From Polaribacter sp. KT25b (GTDB lineage: Bacteria; Bacteroidota; Bacteroidia; Flavobacteriales; Flavobacteriaceae), in NCBI RefSeq assembly GCF_900105145.1, contig NZ_LT629752.1, forward strand, positions 186,001-250,000: DNA of 64,000 nucleotides, in the 5' to 3' direction. The position numbers and the translations under genes are program-made. The notes beneath the pieces are model-generated. The model did not search any database. It was given only the letters and a program-made list of their open reading frames with translations, and was not told where the DNA came from. Below are positions 53,201 to 62,932 of the stretch, piece after piece (position 1 is the stretch's first letter; the number at the start of each line of letters is the position of its first letter).

Positions 53201-53934
53201 AAAGGATTCATGTGGCTCGAAAACGAATATTTTCCACCATGAGAACCATTTGTAAACATTGGGTGATGCATAGCAATAATGGTTGTTTTTCCTCTTGCTT
53301 TTTTTATTAAACCTTCAAATTCATCAAAAAACTTATTTCTAGTTTTTATTTCGCAATTGTCATTTATTGTTGGGTGATTATCCCAATTTGTTAAATACCA
53401 ATGTGTGTCTACAATAATTAAAACTATTTTTTTAGAAATATCTACTGATGTTAATGGGCAACCATTTTCGGGTAAAAAAGTGTTTTTTCCTAATGCTTTT
53501 TCAACTAAATCTTCTTCTCTTTTTAAACCATCTAAACCGTGATACCAATCATGATTTCCAGGAATAAAAATAGCGTTTCCTTTAAATTTCTTCGCAATAT
53601 CTGTTTGTGCTTCAATTCTTCTTTTTGCTAATTTATATTTCTTAGATTTCTTTTTCTTTGGAATTCCTGATTCGTAAACATTATCACCTAAAAAAAGTAA
53701 GGTTGAGTTTTTAGAGGCACCTTTAATTTTCTTTTTTAAATATTTTAAAGCAGGTGAATCTTTTTTTAAAGTAGAATTACCAGCATCACCAATTAAATAA
53801 AAAGTATGGTCAATTTTAGAATCGTTTTTTTTAAGTTCTAAATTTTGATTTTCTGCAATTTGCATTTTCTTTGTTGCGCATGACGAAACCAAGAAAAGTA
53901 AGATTAACAAGAACGATTTTTTGAATAATTTCAT
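50251..53934 (-). CDS. Metallophosphoesterase fused to a kinase-like region and an outer-membrane barrel
   Basis: This 1227-residue lipoprotein has lipobox VSSC (Cys about 19). Residues about 45-370 are calcineurin-like phosphoesterase: FYLIGDAGN, LFLGDNVYESG, PGNHDWYHG, MHHPMF and SGHDHNLQ. Residues about 430-640 look kinase-like: GGGHQSKSLRLKD...YVMRAL, then ARLFDMLIGDWDRHEDQWRW and PVPRDRDQAFSIF, recalling the IGNxDRH and DN/DRGF motifs of FAM20/HipA kinases. Residues about 860-1227 form a BamA-like barrel with GLRGFRNQRFTGKNSFY, ending LTLGFAF. Flavobacterial homologues are usually called metallophosphoesterase. The kinase reading is my inference. Confidence 0.8.
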   Translation of the reverse strand: MKLFKKSFLLILLFLVSSCATKKMQIAENQNLELKKNDSKIDHTFYLIGDAGNSTLKKDSPALKYLKKKIKGASKNSTLLFLGDNVYESGIPKKKKSKKYKLAKRRIEAQTDIAKKFKGNAIFIPGNHDWYHGLDGLKREEDLVEKALGKNTFLPENGCPLTSVDISKKIVLIIVDTHWYLTNWDNHPTINDNCEIKTRNKFFDEFEGLIKKARGKTTIIAMHHPMFTNGSHGGKYSFSSHMNPLPILGSLKNLIRKTSGLSNTDLQNKNYNELKKRIVTLSQENDKTIFVSGHDHNLQYIVQDNIPQIISGSGSKTKATKLSGGAKFTYGKQGFAKLDVFKDGSSQINFYTVKDNKIVYQAQVYSEDEKETFNTFPLQNITEKKASIYTQNEITKSKLYRFLWGERYRKYFGTEVIAPTIDLDTLFGGLKPIRKGGGHQSKSLRLKDKKGREYVMRALRKNAVQYLQAVAFKDQYIEGQFDDTATENLLSDVFTGSHPYAPFTIGKLSDAIDLYHTNPVLYYVPKQPSLGQFNDDFGNELYMIEERTDSGHGDKASFGFSDTLVSTDELLLNLNKNENHILDEEAYIKARLFDMLIGDWDRHEDQWRWAVFKEKNETIYRPVPRDRDQAFSIFGDGALLNTLTTLVPALRLMRSYNEELKSPKWFNLEPYPLDMVLISMADKKTWDKQVNFIINNITDDIIDEAFKEFPDEVKDETIQEIKRKLQGRRHNLQKISDAYFYHINKFQVIRGTQKDDWFEIERLQNGQTKITGYRIKNGDKDDIFHQRTYNESETKEIWIYGLDDEDVFVVKGNGKKLIKLRLIGGQNNDKYKIKNGKKVIIYDYKTKKNTFKTKNARIKLTDDYQTNVYDYKKLKNNQNILTPTIGFNPDDGVKIGFANTYTTYGFERNPFTAQHTLSGSYYFATNGFELNYSSEFANIFNRWNLGINATITSPNFAINYFGLGNNSINLEADNLEEEEYNRVRIRKFIVGSYINWKSNLDAEIKLAVNYQTFKVENTLGRFLNSELEPNNPIFKSKEFINTEASYHFENTDNPAFSTMGMKTDLIMGYTTSLNNAGNFGYLIPSISFDHKLTANGQLVLATKLKTHHTFGNSYQFYQAASIGGNDGLRGFRNQRFTGKNSFYHSTDIRLDLRQFKTSLIPLNIGVFGGFDYGSVWGQQNTTFKNTKFNTSVGGGVFFNAANMMSGNISIFNSSDDVRLALTLGFAF

Positions 53935-53944
53935 AAATGCAAAA

Positions 53945-54535
53945 TTAGCTATTTTTATATAACTCTAAGTCTTCTTTGGTGTCAATATCAAAGAAGTTTG
54001 TTGTTAGTTTAGGATAAATAACTTCATTTTTTTTCTGATTAATAAATTCTTTTGCACCTTTATCTCCTTTTATCAACAATAAATCAGCAAAATATTTTTG
54101 TGGAAAAAGTGCTGGTACACCTAATTGATTTCCATAATTAGAAGCAATAATTTTATCATGATTTTCTAAAAATAAATGAACTAAAGATCTTAAATAAGAA
54201 CTTTCAATTGCTGGTTGATCTGCTAAAAGAATTAAAATTCCATCAAAATTTAAATTTTCTTTTTTAAAGTAATTAATGCCCGAAATAATACTAGAACTTA
54301 AACCATTTTCAAAATTCTTATTTTCAATAAATTGGATCTTTTCTGATGTGATTTTACGTTTAATTTCATCAGCATTTGCACCTAAAACACAATAAATGTC
54401 ATCAGAATACATACTTTTAATTTTTTCTAAAGTAATATCTAAAAGTGTTTTATGATTTATTTTTTCTAACTGTTTTATGCTATTCATTCTAGATGATTTT
54501 CCAGCAGCTAAAACTAAAATAGCAATATGTTTCAT
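53945..54535 (-). CDS. MobA-like NTP transferase (MocA/CTP:molybdopterin cytidylyltransferase type)
   Basis: This 196-residue protein has the N-terminal nucleotide loop LAAGKSSRMNSIKQL at about 7-21 and the second Asp site LLADQPAIESS (about 105). Both match MobA/MocA-family nucleotidyltransferases, which build molybdenum cofactor dinucleotides. It follows xdhC by 4 bp and precedes the phosphoesterase fusion by 10 bp. XdhC plus MocA is a normal partnership for xanthine-dehydrogenase-type enzymes, but none lies in the window. Confidence 0.88.
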   Translation of the reverse strand: MKHIAILVLAAGKSSRMNSIKQLEKINHKTLLDITLEKIKSMYSDDIYCVLGANADEIKRKITSEKIQFIENKNFENGLSSSIISGINYFKKENLNFDGILILLADQPAIESSYLRSLVHLFLENHDKIIASNYGNQLGVPALFPQKYFADLLLIKGDKGAKEFINQKKNEVIYPKLTTNFFDIDTKEDLELYKNS

Positions 54536-54539
54536 AAAT

Positions 54540-55559
54540 TTATGTATTGATTTTTCCTGTTAGATTCCTTAAAGAAAAAGGTTCTTTTTTTCTGATGACA
54601 GATAAAATTTCGGCAACAATAGAAATGGCAATTTCTTCTGGTGTTTGTGCACCAATATGCAAGCCTGCTGGTGTGTAAATCGTTTCTAAAAATTCGTCGG
54701 AAATATCAGGTACAAACTCAAAAAGTTCATTAAATAAACGCTCTCTTCTATTTGGTGCACCTAAAATGCCAATATATTTTGGTTTGTATTTAGATAATTT
54801 TATAACATATTTTAAATCTTGCACGTAACTATGATTCATAATTACGATGGCTGTATTTTCTTCGATATTTGTAAACTGAATCGTTTCTGCAGAATTACCA
54901 TTTACCGAATTTGCACCCGGAAAGTCTTTTAATTCTTTGGAGTCTTTTACGCAGGTTATTACATCAATTTCCCAACCTAAAGTTGCGGCTACTTTACAGA
55001 GTTTAACGGCGTCGTGTTCGCCTCCAATTATAATCAATCGAAAACTTGGTTGTACTATTTGAGAGAAAATTAAAACGTCTTTTTTGTTTTTAGGTTCAAA
55101 GAATTTAGAAAATTGAAATTGTTCTTTATTGTTAAAAATAATTACAGAACCAAAATTGCCAAAAGCTTCATTTTCTTTTGTAAAATGACTTTCAATCTTT
55201 ATGGTTTCTCTTTTAGAATTTGCATCAGAAAATTGTGTTATAAATTCATTAGAAATTAAAAAAGGTTCTATTAAAATATATAAAATGCCTTCGCAACCTA
55301 GTTTATATCTGCCATCGTAGGTAATTATTTTTGGTTTGTTATCAGAAAAAACACTTTTTGATCTATGTATAATTTCTTTTTCTACACAACCACCACTTAC
55401 AGCACCAACAGAAGTTAAATCTTCTGAAATTAACATTCTTACCCCGGGTTTTCTGTAAGAAGAACCTTCTAAAAAGACAACAGAAGCCAATACGTTTTTC
55501 AACCCTTTTTGTTGATTTACTATGGCTTTATTTACTATTTCTTTGAGTTCGTGATTCAT
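54540..55559 (-). CDS. XdhC/CoxI family protein (molybdoenzyme maturation)
   Basis: This 339-residue protein has the XdhC N-terminal domain (GSSYRKPGVRMLISED and GAVSGGCVEKEI, about 30-62) and a Rossmann-type C-terminal domain (RLIIIGGEHDAVKLCKVAATLGWEI at about 178-202; IGILGAPNRRERLF, about 263; HIGAQTPEEIAISI, about 304). XdhC inserts sulfurated molybdenum cofactor into xanthine-dehydrogenase-type proteins. It sits between tamL and the MobA-like gene, with a 49-bp gap after tamL. Confidence 0.93.
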   Translation of the reverse strand: MNHELKEIVNKAIVNQQKGLKNVLASVVFLEGSSYRKPGVRMLISEDLTSVGAVSGGCVEKEIIHRSKSVFSDNKPKIITYDGRYKLGCEGILYILIEPFLISNEFITQFSDANSKRETIKIESHFTKENEAFGNFGSVIIFNNKEQFQFSKFFEPKNKKDVLIFSQIVQPSFRLIIIGGEHDAVKLCKVAATLGWEIDVITCVKDSKELKDFPGANSVNGNSAETIQFTNIEENTAIVIMNHSYVQDLKYVIKLSKYKPKYIGILGAPNRRERLFNELFEFVPDISDEFLETIYTPAGLHIGAQTPEEIAISIVAEILSVIRKKEPFSLRNLTGKINT

Positions 55560-55608
55560 GAATAAAACTAAAATTTAGGTTTAAATATAAAACTATTTTT
55601 ACATCAAT

Positions 55609-57900
55609 TTAAAAAGGATATCCAATAGCAAAATTAAAAACAGGTTTGTCAATATTAAAATTCCATCGTTCTCCCTCTTCTAAAGAAGGATCATGAAAAG
55701 GAGCTGCCAAATCAAAACGGAGCACAAAACCCTGTACATCTACTCGTAAACCAACACCTGCGCCCATTCCTAATTCATTTATAAAGTTTGATGTAAATGT
55801 ATCTGTAATGTTACCCTCATCATCATTAAAATCAGGGTTAGAAACCGTATTCCAAACATTTCCTGCATCTGCAAAAATAGCACCTTTAAGAATAGAAACT
55901 ATGGGAAAACGATATTCTAAATTGGCCTCTAAACGTACGTTTCCTGTTTTGTCAAAATAAGAACTGTCATCATCAGTATTAGTCCCATTATAAGTTCCCG
56001 GCCCTAAAGATCGAATGCTAAAAGCCCTTACACTATAAGGTCCACCAGAATAATATTGTTTTACAAACGGAACAATATCAGAATTGCCATAAGCATAACC
56101 ATAACCAGCAAATAATCTGGTGGCAATCGTTTGTTTGTTTTTGTTGCCAAAATTATAATGATACCTAAAATCTAAATCAGCTTTTGCGTATTGTGCATAT
56201 TCTAAGCCTAAAAATTTATTGGTTTCATCCGTTTTTTTATCAAACAAACTAATGGAGTTTCCGGCAACATCTAAGGTAGTTTGTAAAAATAGTTGCTGTT
56301 TTTTAGCAGAATTTATCATTTCATTATAGGTGAATGAAAATGTAAGTCCGCTTATAAATTGCTGATCAAAACTACTTTCTAAATACGAGTTGTTGTCTAA
56401 AATTTCCTGAAATTCGGCTGTTGTGTTAGATAAACGTGTGTAATTTACCGAAATAGGATTAAACTCATAGGTAATATATTTATTGGCATTCCAAGTATAA
56501 CCAAACAAGGCTGTTCCAGATAAAAGTGTATATAAATCGCTTCTGCTTAAATAAGTGGCACTAATACTTGTTTTTGTTTTAGGGATAGAATAATCGAAAT
56601 AATCTTTATTAATTGCAAATGGCGCAATAACTCTAGGGAAGACAATTTCACCTTTTAAACCCAATTCTAAACTGGTTAATCCAGAGATACTACCGTTAGA
56701 AATTTGTGTTTCATAACCAATATTAGTGCTAATATTTAACGTTTCGCCACCTTTAAATAAGTTTCTGTTACTATAGGTTACAGCCAATTCTGGACCAGCA
56801 AAATTATTAGATTTAGTAACTGCTTGCAGTTCTGTTCTTATTGCGCGTTTGGTTAAAGGCGATAAAAATATGTTGGCTTCTAAAGAACCAATACTATCTG
56901 TAAGCGCGTTTTTTATTTCTTTGTATTGAATATTTACAAATTTGTACGTACCTATTGATGACAGTCTTCTGGCAGTATTTTTAGAAGTTAATGGGTTGTA
57001 AAATTCATCTTCTTTTAAAGTGATAAAATCATCTAAATATTTTGGGGCAAAAAATACAGTGTCTTGCAGGTAGTTTTTATCTTTAAAACGATTTTTTTTT
57101 ATCTCTGTAGAATCATTTAAATTATAATTTGGATAAATATTGATGTTTTTAATTTTATAAGGAACGGTTGCTTTTTTGGGAACATTTGCTTTCAATTTTA
57201 AAAATAAATCGAACTTTTTAGTGTTGCTTCTATTGGTGTCAGCTTCAAATAATAAAAAATCTGAATTAAAATTGTAATATCCTTTTTGTTTTAATTCGGA
57301 ATCTAAACGCAGTCTTTCTAACTTTAAAGTGGTTAAATCAAAACGCATATTTTCTTTAATAATAGAGGCTTTTGTTAAGCTTTTTACATCGTTATAAATG
57401 GGCAAAACCATGCTGTCTATTTTGTAGGTTGCTATTTTGTAAGGTGCAGGAATTTTTAATTGATATGTTATGGCAGCCTCTTTTTCCTTTTCTGTAAATT
57501 CAGAATTAATTCTACTATAGAAAAAACCATAGTTTTCTAATTTATTTCTTAGAGTTTTTTTGTTTTCTAACTCATTTATATCTGATTGATAAACCGGTTT
57601 TTGTCCGAATTTTTTATACAACCATCTGTTTAAAAAGTTGGTTTTTTCTTGCTGATTTTTGTAGAAATAATACAATCCAAGGTGCATGCCAAGAAACTTT
57701 GTATTTGGCTGTTTACTTAATATAGAAGATAAATCGGTTTTTAGTTCGTCTATTTTTTCTACGGTAGTGTCTGCTTCTATTTCTATGCTTGCACCAGTAT
57801 ATAAGCGTTTGTTTTCTGGTATGTGTTTTTTGATGCCACAACTATATATAAGTAGGCATATAATTATGAAAAGACTGTAATTTTTATAGTTTTTTTTCAA
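55609..57900 (-). CDS. tamL: TamL, lipoprotein TamA homologue (BamA/TamA family)
   Basis: This 763-residue protein has lipobox IYSC (Cys about 21), the defining difference between Bacteroidota TamL and proteobacterial TamA. POTRA-like domains (about 35-330) are followed by a 16-strand barrel with TTKRAIRTELQAVTKSNNFAGP, the VRGF-like motif YSVRAFSIRSLGPG, and the last strand FNFAIGYPF. It works with TamB in outer-membrane assembly or lipid transport. It follows tamB by 7 bp, the expected pairing. The lipoprotein type was described for Bacteroidetes/Chlorobi by Heinz and co-workers; I recall this rather than having checked it. Confidence 0.93.
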   Translation of the reverse strand: MKKNYKNYSLFIIICLLIYSCGIKKHIPENKRLYTGASIEIEADTTVEKIDELKTDLSSILSKQPNTKFLGMHLGLYYFYKNQQEKTNFLNRWLYKKFGQKPVYQSDINELENKKTLRNKLENYGFFYSRINSEFTEKEKEAAITYQLKIPAPYKIATYKIDSMVLPIYNDVKSLTKASIIKENMRFDLTTLKLERLRLDSELKQKGYYNFNSDFLLFEADTNRSNTKKFDLFLKLKANVPKKATVPYKIKNINIYPNYNLNDSTEIKKNRFKDKNYLQDTVFFAPKYLDDFITLKEDEFYNPLTSKNTARRLSSIGTYKFVNIQYKEIKNALTDSIGSLEANIFLSPLTKRAIRTELQAVTKSNNFAGPELAVTYSNRNLFKGGETLNISTNIGYETQISNGSISGLTSLELGLKGEIVFPRVIAPFAINKDYFDYSIPKTKTSISATYLSRSDLYTLLSGTALFGYTWNANKYITYEFNPISVNYTRLSNTTAEFQEILDNNSYLESSFDQQFISGLTFSFTYNEMINSAKKQQLFLQTTLDVAGNSISLFDKKTDETNKFLGLEYAQYAKADLDFRYHYNFGNKNKQTIATRLFAGYGYAYGNSDIVPFVKQYYSGGPYSVRAFSIRSLGPGTYNGTNTDDDSSYFDKTGNVRLEANLEYRFPIVSILKGAIFADAGNVWNTVSNPDFNDDEGNITDTFTSNFINELGMGAGVGLRVDVQGFVLRFDLAAPFHDPSLEEGERWNFNIDKPVFNFAIGYPF

Positions 57901-57907
57901 AATTTAG

Positions 57908-60900
57908 TTACTTTTTATTTTCAGATTTTTCTACTTTATTCACAGATTTTTCTACTTTTTTAGAACGTAAAATAGCATCCCAGAGTTGCTGAAACTCATT
58001 GAATTCTTTGGTAAAGATTAATGCAATTCCGCTTACAATAGTTTGCCCGTCAATTACGTTTTCAAACTCACTTTTTCTAAAACCTTTTAAGCTGTATCTT
58101 CCATCTTCTGTAAGTCTATATTCTAAACTTACATTTCCAATTAATGGCGATTCCTCTCCGGTTTGGCTACTTCCTTGTATGTCTATTTCGCTACCAACTC
58201 TTACGGTTAAACGATCGTTAAATAATTTTTTTTGGGCAGCAACATCTAATTGCGTTCTATCGGTTGGTGTGTCTCCTTGGTAATCTGTAAAACTATTTAA
58301 ACCGAAATCTAACTGTACACCAGAGCTGCCTAAAAGTTTATCGGAAAAAGAGTTTAATTGACCAGAAACTGCATCATTTAAATTATTTCTTGCAATGGTT
58401 GCAAAACCACCAGAACTACCGTCGCTCCCAGAATCTGGATAAAATCGACTTAAAACTAATAAAGAAAATACTTGTTTATTTAACTCGTCTTCTTGTTGAT
58501 TAACTTGTTGCACACGATCGTAAACTTGACCGCTAATAGCACCTTGCTGATCTTCTGGCATGTCTAAATTAAAAGATATTTTTGGTTGTAACAATTCGCC
58601 AGCAATATTTAAATACACGTTAAAAGGCAATACTTGTTTGTATTTATTTTGTACCGATGCATCTTCGCCAGAAATTTGCGACGCCATTAAATCTGAAGCA
58701 GATGTTTTTAAAGTATACTTTGTTTGGATGTCTAACTTTGCATCAAAAGGATCTCCTGCCCAAGAAATTCTACTTCCAGGAACTAGAACAAATTTTCTGT
58801 TTACAACATTGTATAAGTTTAGTTGATATTGGCCAGAAGCAACTTCATAAGCCCCTGTTAAAGATACATCTCCATTCGGATTCATTAGAAAAATAAAATC
58901 TCCATCACCAGAAACCTTAAAATTATCACCAGTTTCTTCATCAATAATAACAGTTACGGCAGCTTGTTTATCAATTTTTAAAAGTGCTTTTATATCAAAG
59001 CCAGTAATTGTTGCCGTTTCTTCTTGTTGTTGTGTTAAAATTGCATCCGGATTTTCTCTATTTACAAAAGCAACAACGCCGTCTCTTTCTTCAATATTTG
59101 TGTAGGTAGAAGGTAAAACATAGGTAATGTCTGTTTCTGAACCAACCACTAATTTTGTGTCTAATTTAGGAATTTGTAAATCTCCGGTTAGCTTTGCATC
59201 CGCATTAAAAGTAACTTTACCATACATAGACTCGTTGTCTTCTTTGGTTGCGTTTAAAACCCGAAAGTTTTTGGCTTTTATATCTAAATTAAAGGAAGGA
59301 TTTATAAAACTCTTGGTTTTTATAGCACCAGATAATACCAAAGAATTATTTTCTGCATCTAAAATTGTAAAGTTAGACATGCTTAAACCTTTGTTATCGA
59401 TATTTAAAGTTTCGTTTTGTAACTTAAATTTTGTGTTTAGTTTGGCAACATTAAAAGTAGCGTTTGTAAATTTTAGATTTCCGTTATATTTTGGTGCTGA
59501 TGTTTGACCTGTTATTTTAAAATCACCAGAAAAACTACCCGAAGTTTCTTTAATTTCTCCAAAAGAAAGCGTGTTTAGAGCTTTCATTTTAAAAGAATTA
59601 ATTAACAAATCTAAATTTAAATTAGCATCGTTGTTTTCTGATAAATAATCTCCTTTAATATCTAAATCTACATCGCCTTCTTTTAATGAAACATTAAAAT
59701 CATACTTTCCATTTTCTAAAGATTTGGCATCTATATTTAATTTACCAAAGTCTGTTTTTAAAACTTTTAATTTACTAATATTTAAGTCGGCAATAATACC
59801 TGTGTTTTCAAAAGGTTGTTCTAAAATAAAATTTCCATTTAAAGTTCCTGTTGCAATTTCTTTGTCTGGACTTAAATAATTAAAAATTTCATCAATTTTA
59901 AAGTTTGCATAATTTAGAGCAATATGATCTTTAGAAATACTCGAAATTTTATCGGTAATTTCTATAGATTGATTTCCAAGACTTATTTTAAAATCAGAAA
60001 ATGTTAGTTTATTATCTTTAAAAAGAATGGCATTGGTTTTAGGGATTTTCCATTGATTACTATTTAACAATAAACTATCTTGATGAATTGTAAATTTTAA
60101 TTGATTGTTGTTTTTGGTGATAACTGAATTTACATTTATCAATTTGTTTCCTTGGTAAGAACTTAAAAAATTAAGCAATAAATCTTTATCTTTTTTATTT
60201 CCTTCGATGCTTGTTTTGGGTATATTTAAAGGACCAGCAGTTATGTTTTTAAAACCGATATTAAAATTGAATTCCTCTTTATTTGTGTGCATAGAAAAAG
60301 ACAAACTGTCTAATTTATTATCGCTAAAGTTGATGTGTGGCGCAGTAATATTAGCGGTTAATTTTTGATTTTTTTCTTTAAAATCAACATTCATATTTAC
60401 GGTATCTAAATCTTTTAAATTAACTAAAAACACTTCATTTAAAAGAGGAGCTTGAGAAATTTTTGCTTTTAAAATTAAATGAACCGGATTTTTAATTGTG
60501 TCGGAAACAATACTGTCTTTAAAAAAATAACTAGAAACATGACGCTGTAATGCAGTGCTAAATGTTTGCGGATCTGTGTTTGATTCTAGTTTTAAATCTA
60601 TCATTTTATTATTGATAGAAACTGCTGTGGTGTCTTTATCTACAAACGCCTTAGCAGCTAAAGAACCTAATAAATAGGTTTGATTATTATAGACAATTAC
60701 ACCATTTTTAATATTACTTTTTACGGCGTATTTTTCTGAGTTTCCAGTAAAATCTAATGAAAGTTCCATAGCCGATTTTACCTTACGTTGCATTAAACCA
60801 AGCGCTTGTAAATCTGCGCCAATAAGGTTTAAATTTAAAGTTGCTTTTGTATTTATAGTGTCTAAATTTACCAGTGTATTTAAGTCTAAATTTAGATTTT

Positions 60901-62908
60901 TGTCTTTATATGTAGTTGTAATTTTACCTTTGCTGTTTTTTAAGTTTCCAGAGATGTTTAAATCTTTAATTACATAGTTTTCTAATTGAAATTTAGAAAT
61001 GTTCGTTGCTAATTGAGCATCTAAATCTTGTAAGTTTTTACCGTTTCCAGAGGAATTTAAAGTAACGCTTAATTCTCCAAAATTAGGATTTATCAATAAA
61101 TCTCCAACATTGTAGTTTTCAATATTTACAATTACATCGTACTTTATTTTAGCTTCGTTTTTAAAGTTTCCTTTAATCTTTGCAAGACCTTGTGTTGTGT
61201 TTATTGTTGTCTTTGTAGAGATGTTATGTAAAGAACCATTTACACTGCTGGTAATTACAATATCTTCGGGTAAATGAATGCCAAATTCTTTTTCGTCTAT
61301 AATTTGTAAAAGGTCATTTCGTTTTGTCTTTGCTTTAAAATTTGCAATGTTTAATTGTAATTTATCTGGGTTTGTACTGTTTTTAATGTTGCCATCTAAA
61401 GACATTTTGGTAGCAAATCCCCAATTTAGGTTTGTTTTAGAAATATTTAAATCTGCTAAAACTCCATTAATATTTACTTTTCCAAAAAGCTCTTTTTTAC
61501 TTAATTTAGAAATGTATTCATTTTGTTTTAAACTAGGTTGAAACGTAAAAATTTCTTCTAAAAAAATGGAGAAAGACGGAATTCCTAATTGAATTCTTGT
61601 ATTTTCTGGTGATGAAATTAATTGTGAAATAGACTTGTAATTAGCGTTTGCAAAACCAGTAATCTTACTTTTATTTAAGTTGATATTTAGTTCAGAAACT
61701 TTTAATTCAGTGTCTGTTATTTCTGTATTTAATGTAAATTTTTTTAACCGAAAGCCTGATTTTTCTTTAAAATTAAATGCAGACATTTGCAAACCTGCTT
61801 TTTTATCCTTCAAGAAAATATCCGAAGCTTTTAATGTTAGCTCTTCTAATGCAATGGCATTCGGATTAAAAATGTTTTTCACCACTTTTTCATTATTTAC
61901 AAAATACTGAATCTTGTTATTGTCTAAGTCAATTTCATCTATTTGTATGTTATAATCGGGCCAAATAAAAGCAGTGTTATTGTTTGTTGTTGTTTCTGCA
62001 ACAGTTGAATTAGTGGAAGTTGTTTTTAAAAGAATATCAGAGTTCTTAAGTTGTAATGTGCTAAGATTAATTTGGTTTTCTGCTAAATTTATTTCAGGAA
62101 TTGTAGTGTAAAAATCACTAATATTTACATCGGCAATTAAGTTATTTGCTGAATTCTCGTAATACGTTTTTACATTTTTTAAAGTGATATTTTTTGCTGA
62201 TAAAACGGGTGAAACAGATGCTGCAGTTGAAGTATCTTTAGCCACAGATTGCTGAATTAATTTGATATTTGTATCAGAAAGACCTATTTTATCTACGTTA
62301 AAAGTCATTTTTTCTAAATCTACTTTATCTATACTAGCAGTTAGATTTCCAATTTTAAAATGACTGTTAATTCCTAAAACTTCATCATTAAAAACAACAT
62401 TAATATTTTCTAAATTTAGATTTCCAAGTACAATATTTAAAGGTTCTTTGTCTGTTTCTTTAACAGTAGTGGTTGTTTCTCCATCGGCAAAAGCATCTAC
62501 TAAAAATTGAAAATTATACCCAGAAATAGTGTCATCTCTTTTAATATTGGCACGCAATCCCTTCCATTTTAAATCATCAATACCAACAGAAGTTCCTCTT
62601 ATCATAGACCAAAGCGGCAAATTTGCTTCTAAAGATTTAGAGTACACTAATGTGTCTCCTTTGGTGTCTTCTAAATACAAACCATCTAATTGCAGACCAC
62701 CTTTAAAAGTTAAAAAAAGTTTGTCTATAGAAATTTTAGTATTGGTTTTGTTAGAAACGTAGTTTACGGCTTTGTTTACAACAATATCTTGTCCCCAAGG
62801 GCTTCTAATAAAAAGGATTAATAAACAAATTAGAAATAGAAAAGCTAAGAAGATTCGTAAAAATCTTCTTAAAAATTTGTGTTTTTTATTTCTGGTTTTT
62901 TTAGACAC
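57908..62908 (-). CDS. tamB: Translocation and assembly module protein TamB
   Basis: This 1666-residue protein starts at GTG (no in-frame ATG upstream). A basic stretch RNKKHKFLRRFLR precedes one TM (about 14-30), then an AsmA-like start and a very long beta-helical DUF490-type middle. The C-terminal TamB domain has NGDVSLTGAYEVASGQYQL, SRISWAGDPFDAKLDI and NLNDAVSGQLNSFSDKL (about 1390-1590). The last 20 residues are Lys/Val/Glu-rich. It spans the periplasm as a groove between membranes. It is co-transcribed with tamL. Confidence 0.95.
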   Translation of the reverse strand: MSKKTRNKKHKFLRRFLRIFLAFLFLICLLILFIRSPWGQDIVVNKAVNYVSNKTNTKISIDKLFLTFKGGLQLDGLYLEDTKGDTLVYSKSLEANLPLWSMIRGTSVGIDDLKWKGLRANIKRDDTISGYNFQFLVDAFADGETTTTVKETDKEPLNIVLGNLNLENINVVFNDEVLGINSHFKIGNLTASIDKVDLEKMTFNVDKIGLSDTNIKLIQQSVAKDTSTAASVSPVLSAKNITLKNVKTYYENSANNLIADVNISDFYTTIPEINLAENQINLSTLQLKNSDILLKTTSTNSTVAETTTNNNTAFIWPDYNIQIDEIDLDNNKIQYFVNNEKVVKNIFNPNAIALEELTLKASDIFLKDKKAGLQMSAFNFKEKSGFRLKKFTLNTEITDTELKVSELNINLNKSKITGFANANYKSISQLISSPENTRIQLGIPSFSIFLEEIFTFQPSLKQNEYISKLSKKELFGKVNINGVLADLNISKTNLNWGFATKMSLDGNIKNSTNPDKLQLNIANFKAKTKRNDLLQIIDEKEFGIHLPEDIVITSSVNGSLHNISTKTTINTTQGLAKIKGNFKNEAKIKYDVIVNIENYNVGDLLINPNFGELSVTLNSSGNGKNLQDLDAQLATNISKFQLENYVIKDLNISGNLKNSKGKITTTYKDKNLNLDLNTLVNLDTINTKATLNLNLIGADLQALGLMQRKVKSAMELSLDFTGNSEKYAVKSNIKNGVIVYNNQTYLLGSLAAKAFVDKDTTAVSINNKMIDLKLESNTDPQTFSTALQRHVSSYFFKDSIVSDTIKNPVHLILKAKISQAPLLNEVFLVNLKDLDTVNMNVDFKEKNQKLTANITAPHINFSDNKLDSLSFSMHTNKEEFNFNIGFKNITAGPLNIPKTSIEGNKKDKDLLLNFLSSYQGNKLINVNSVITKNNNQLKFTIHQDSLLLNSNQWKIPKTNAILFKDNKLTFSDFKISLGNQSIEITDKISSISKDHIALNYANFKIDEIFNYLSPDKEIATGTLNGNFILEQPFENTGIIADLNISKLKVLKTDFGKLNIDAKSLENGKYDFNVSLKEGDVDLDIKGDYLSENNDANLNLDLLINSFKMKALNTLSFGEIKETSGSFSGDFKITGQTSAPKYNGNLKFTNATFNVAKLNTKFKLQNETLNIDNKGLSMSNFTILDAENNSLVLSGAIKTKSFINPSFNLDIKAKNFRVLNATKEDNESMYGKVTFNADAKLTGDLQIPKLDTKLVVGSETDITYVLPSTYTNIEERDGVVAFVNRENPDAILTQQQEETATITGFDIKALLKIDKQAAVTVIIDEETGDNFKVSGDGDFIFLMNPNGDVSLTGAYEVASGQYQLNLYNVVNRKFVLVPGSRISWAGDPFDAKLDIQTKYTLKTSASDLMASQISGEDASVQNKYKQVLPFNVYLNIAGELLQPKISFNLDMPEDQQGAISGQVYDRVQQVNQQEDELNKQVFSLLVLSRFYPDSGSDGSSGGFATIARNNLNDAVSGQLNSFSDKLLGSSGVQLDFGLNSFTDYQGDTPTDRTQLDVAAQKKLFNDRLTVRVGSEIDIQGSSQTGEESPLIGNVSLEYRLTEDGRYSLKGFRKSEFENVIDGQTIVSGIALIFTKEFNEFQQLWDAILRSKKVEKSVNKVEKSENKK

Positions 62909-62932
62909 TATGATTTAATGGTTTTAGCATTG

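Noticed and set aside
57999..62762. Plus-strand frames opposite tamB, including 57999-58283 and 59127-59507
   Set aside because: Shadow frames in a long AT-rich coding sequence, without start signals or family resemblance.
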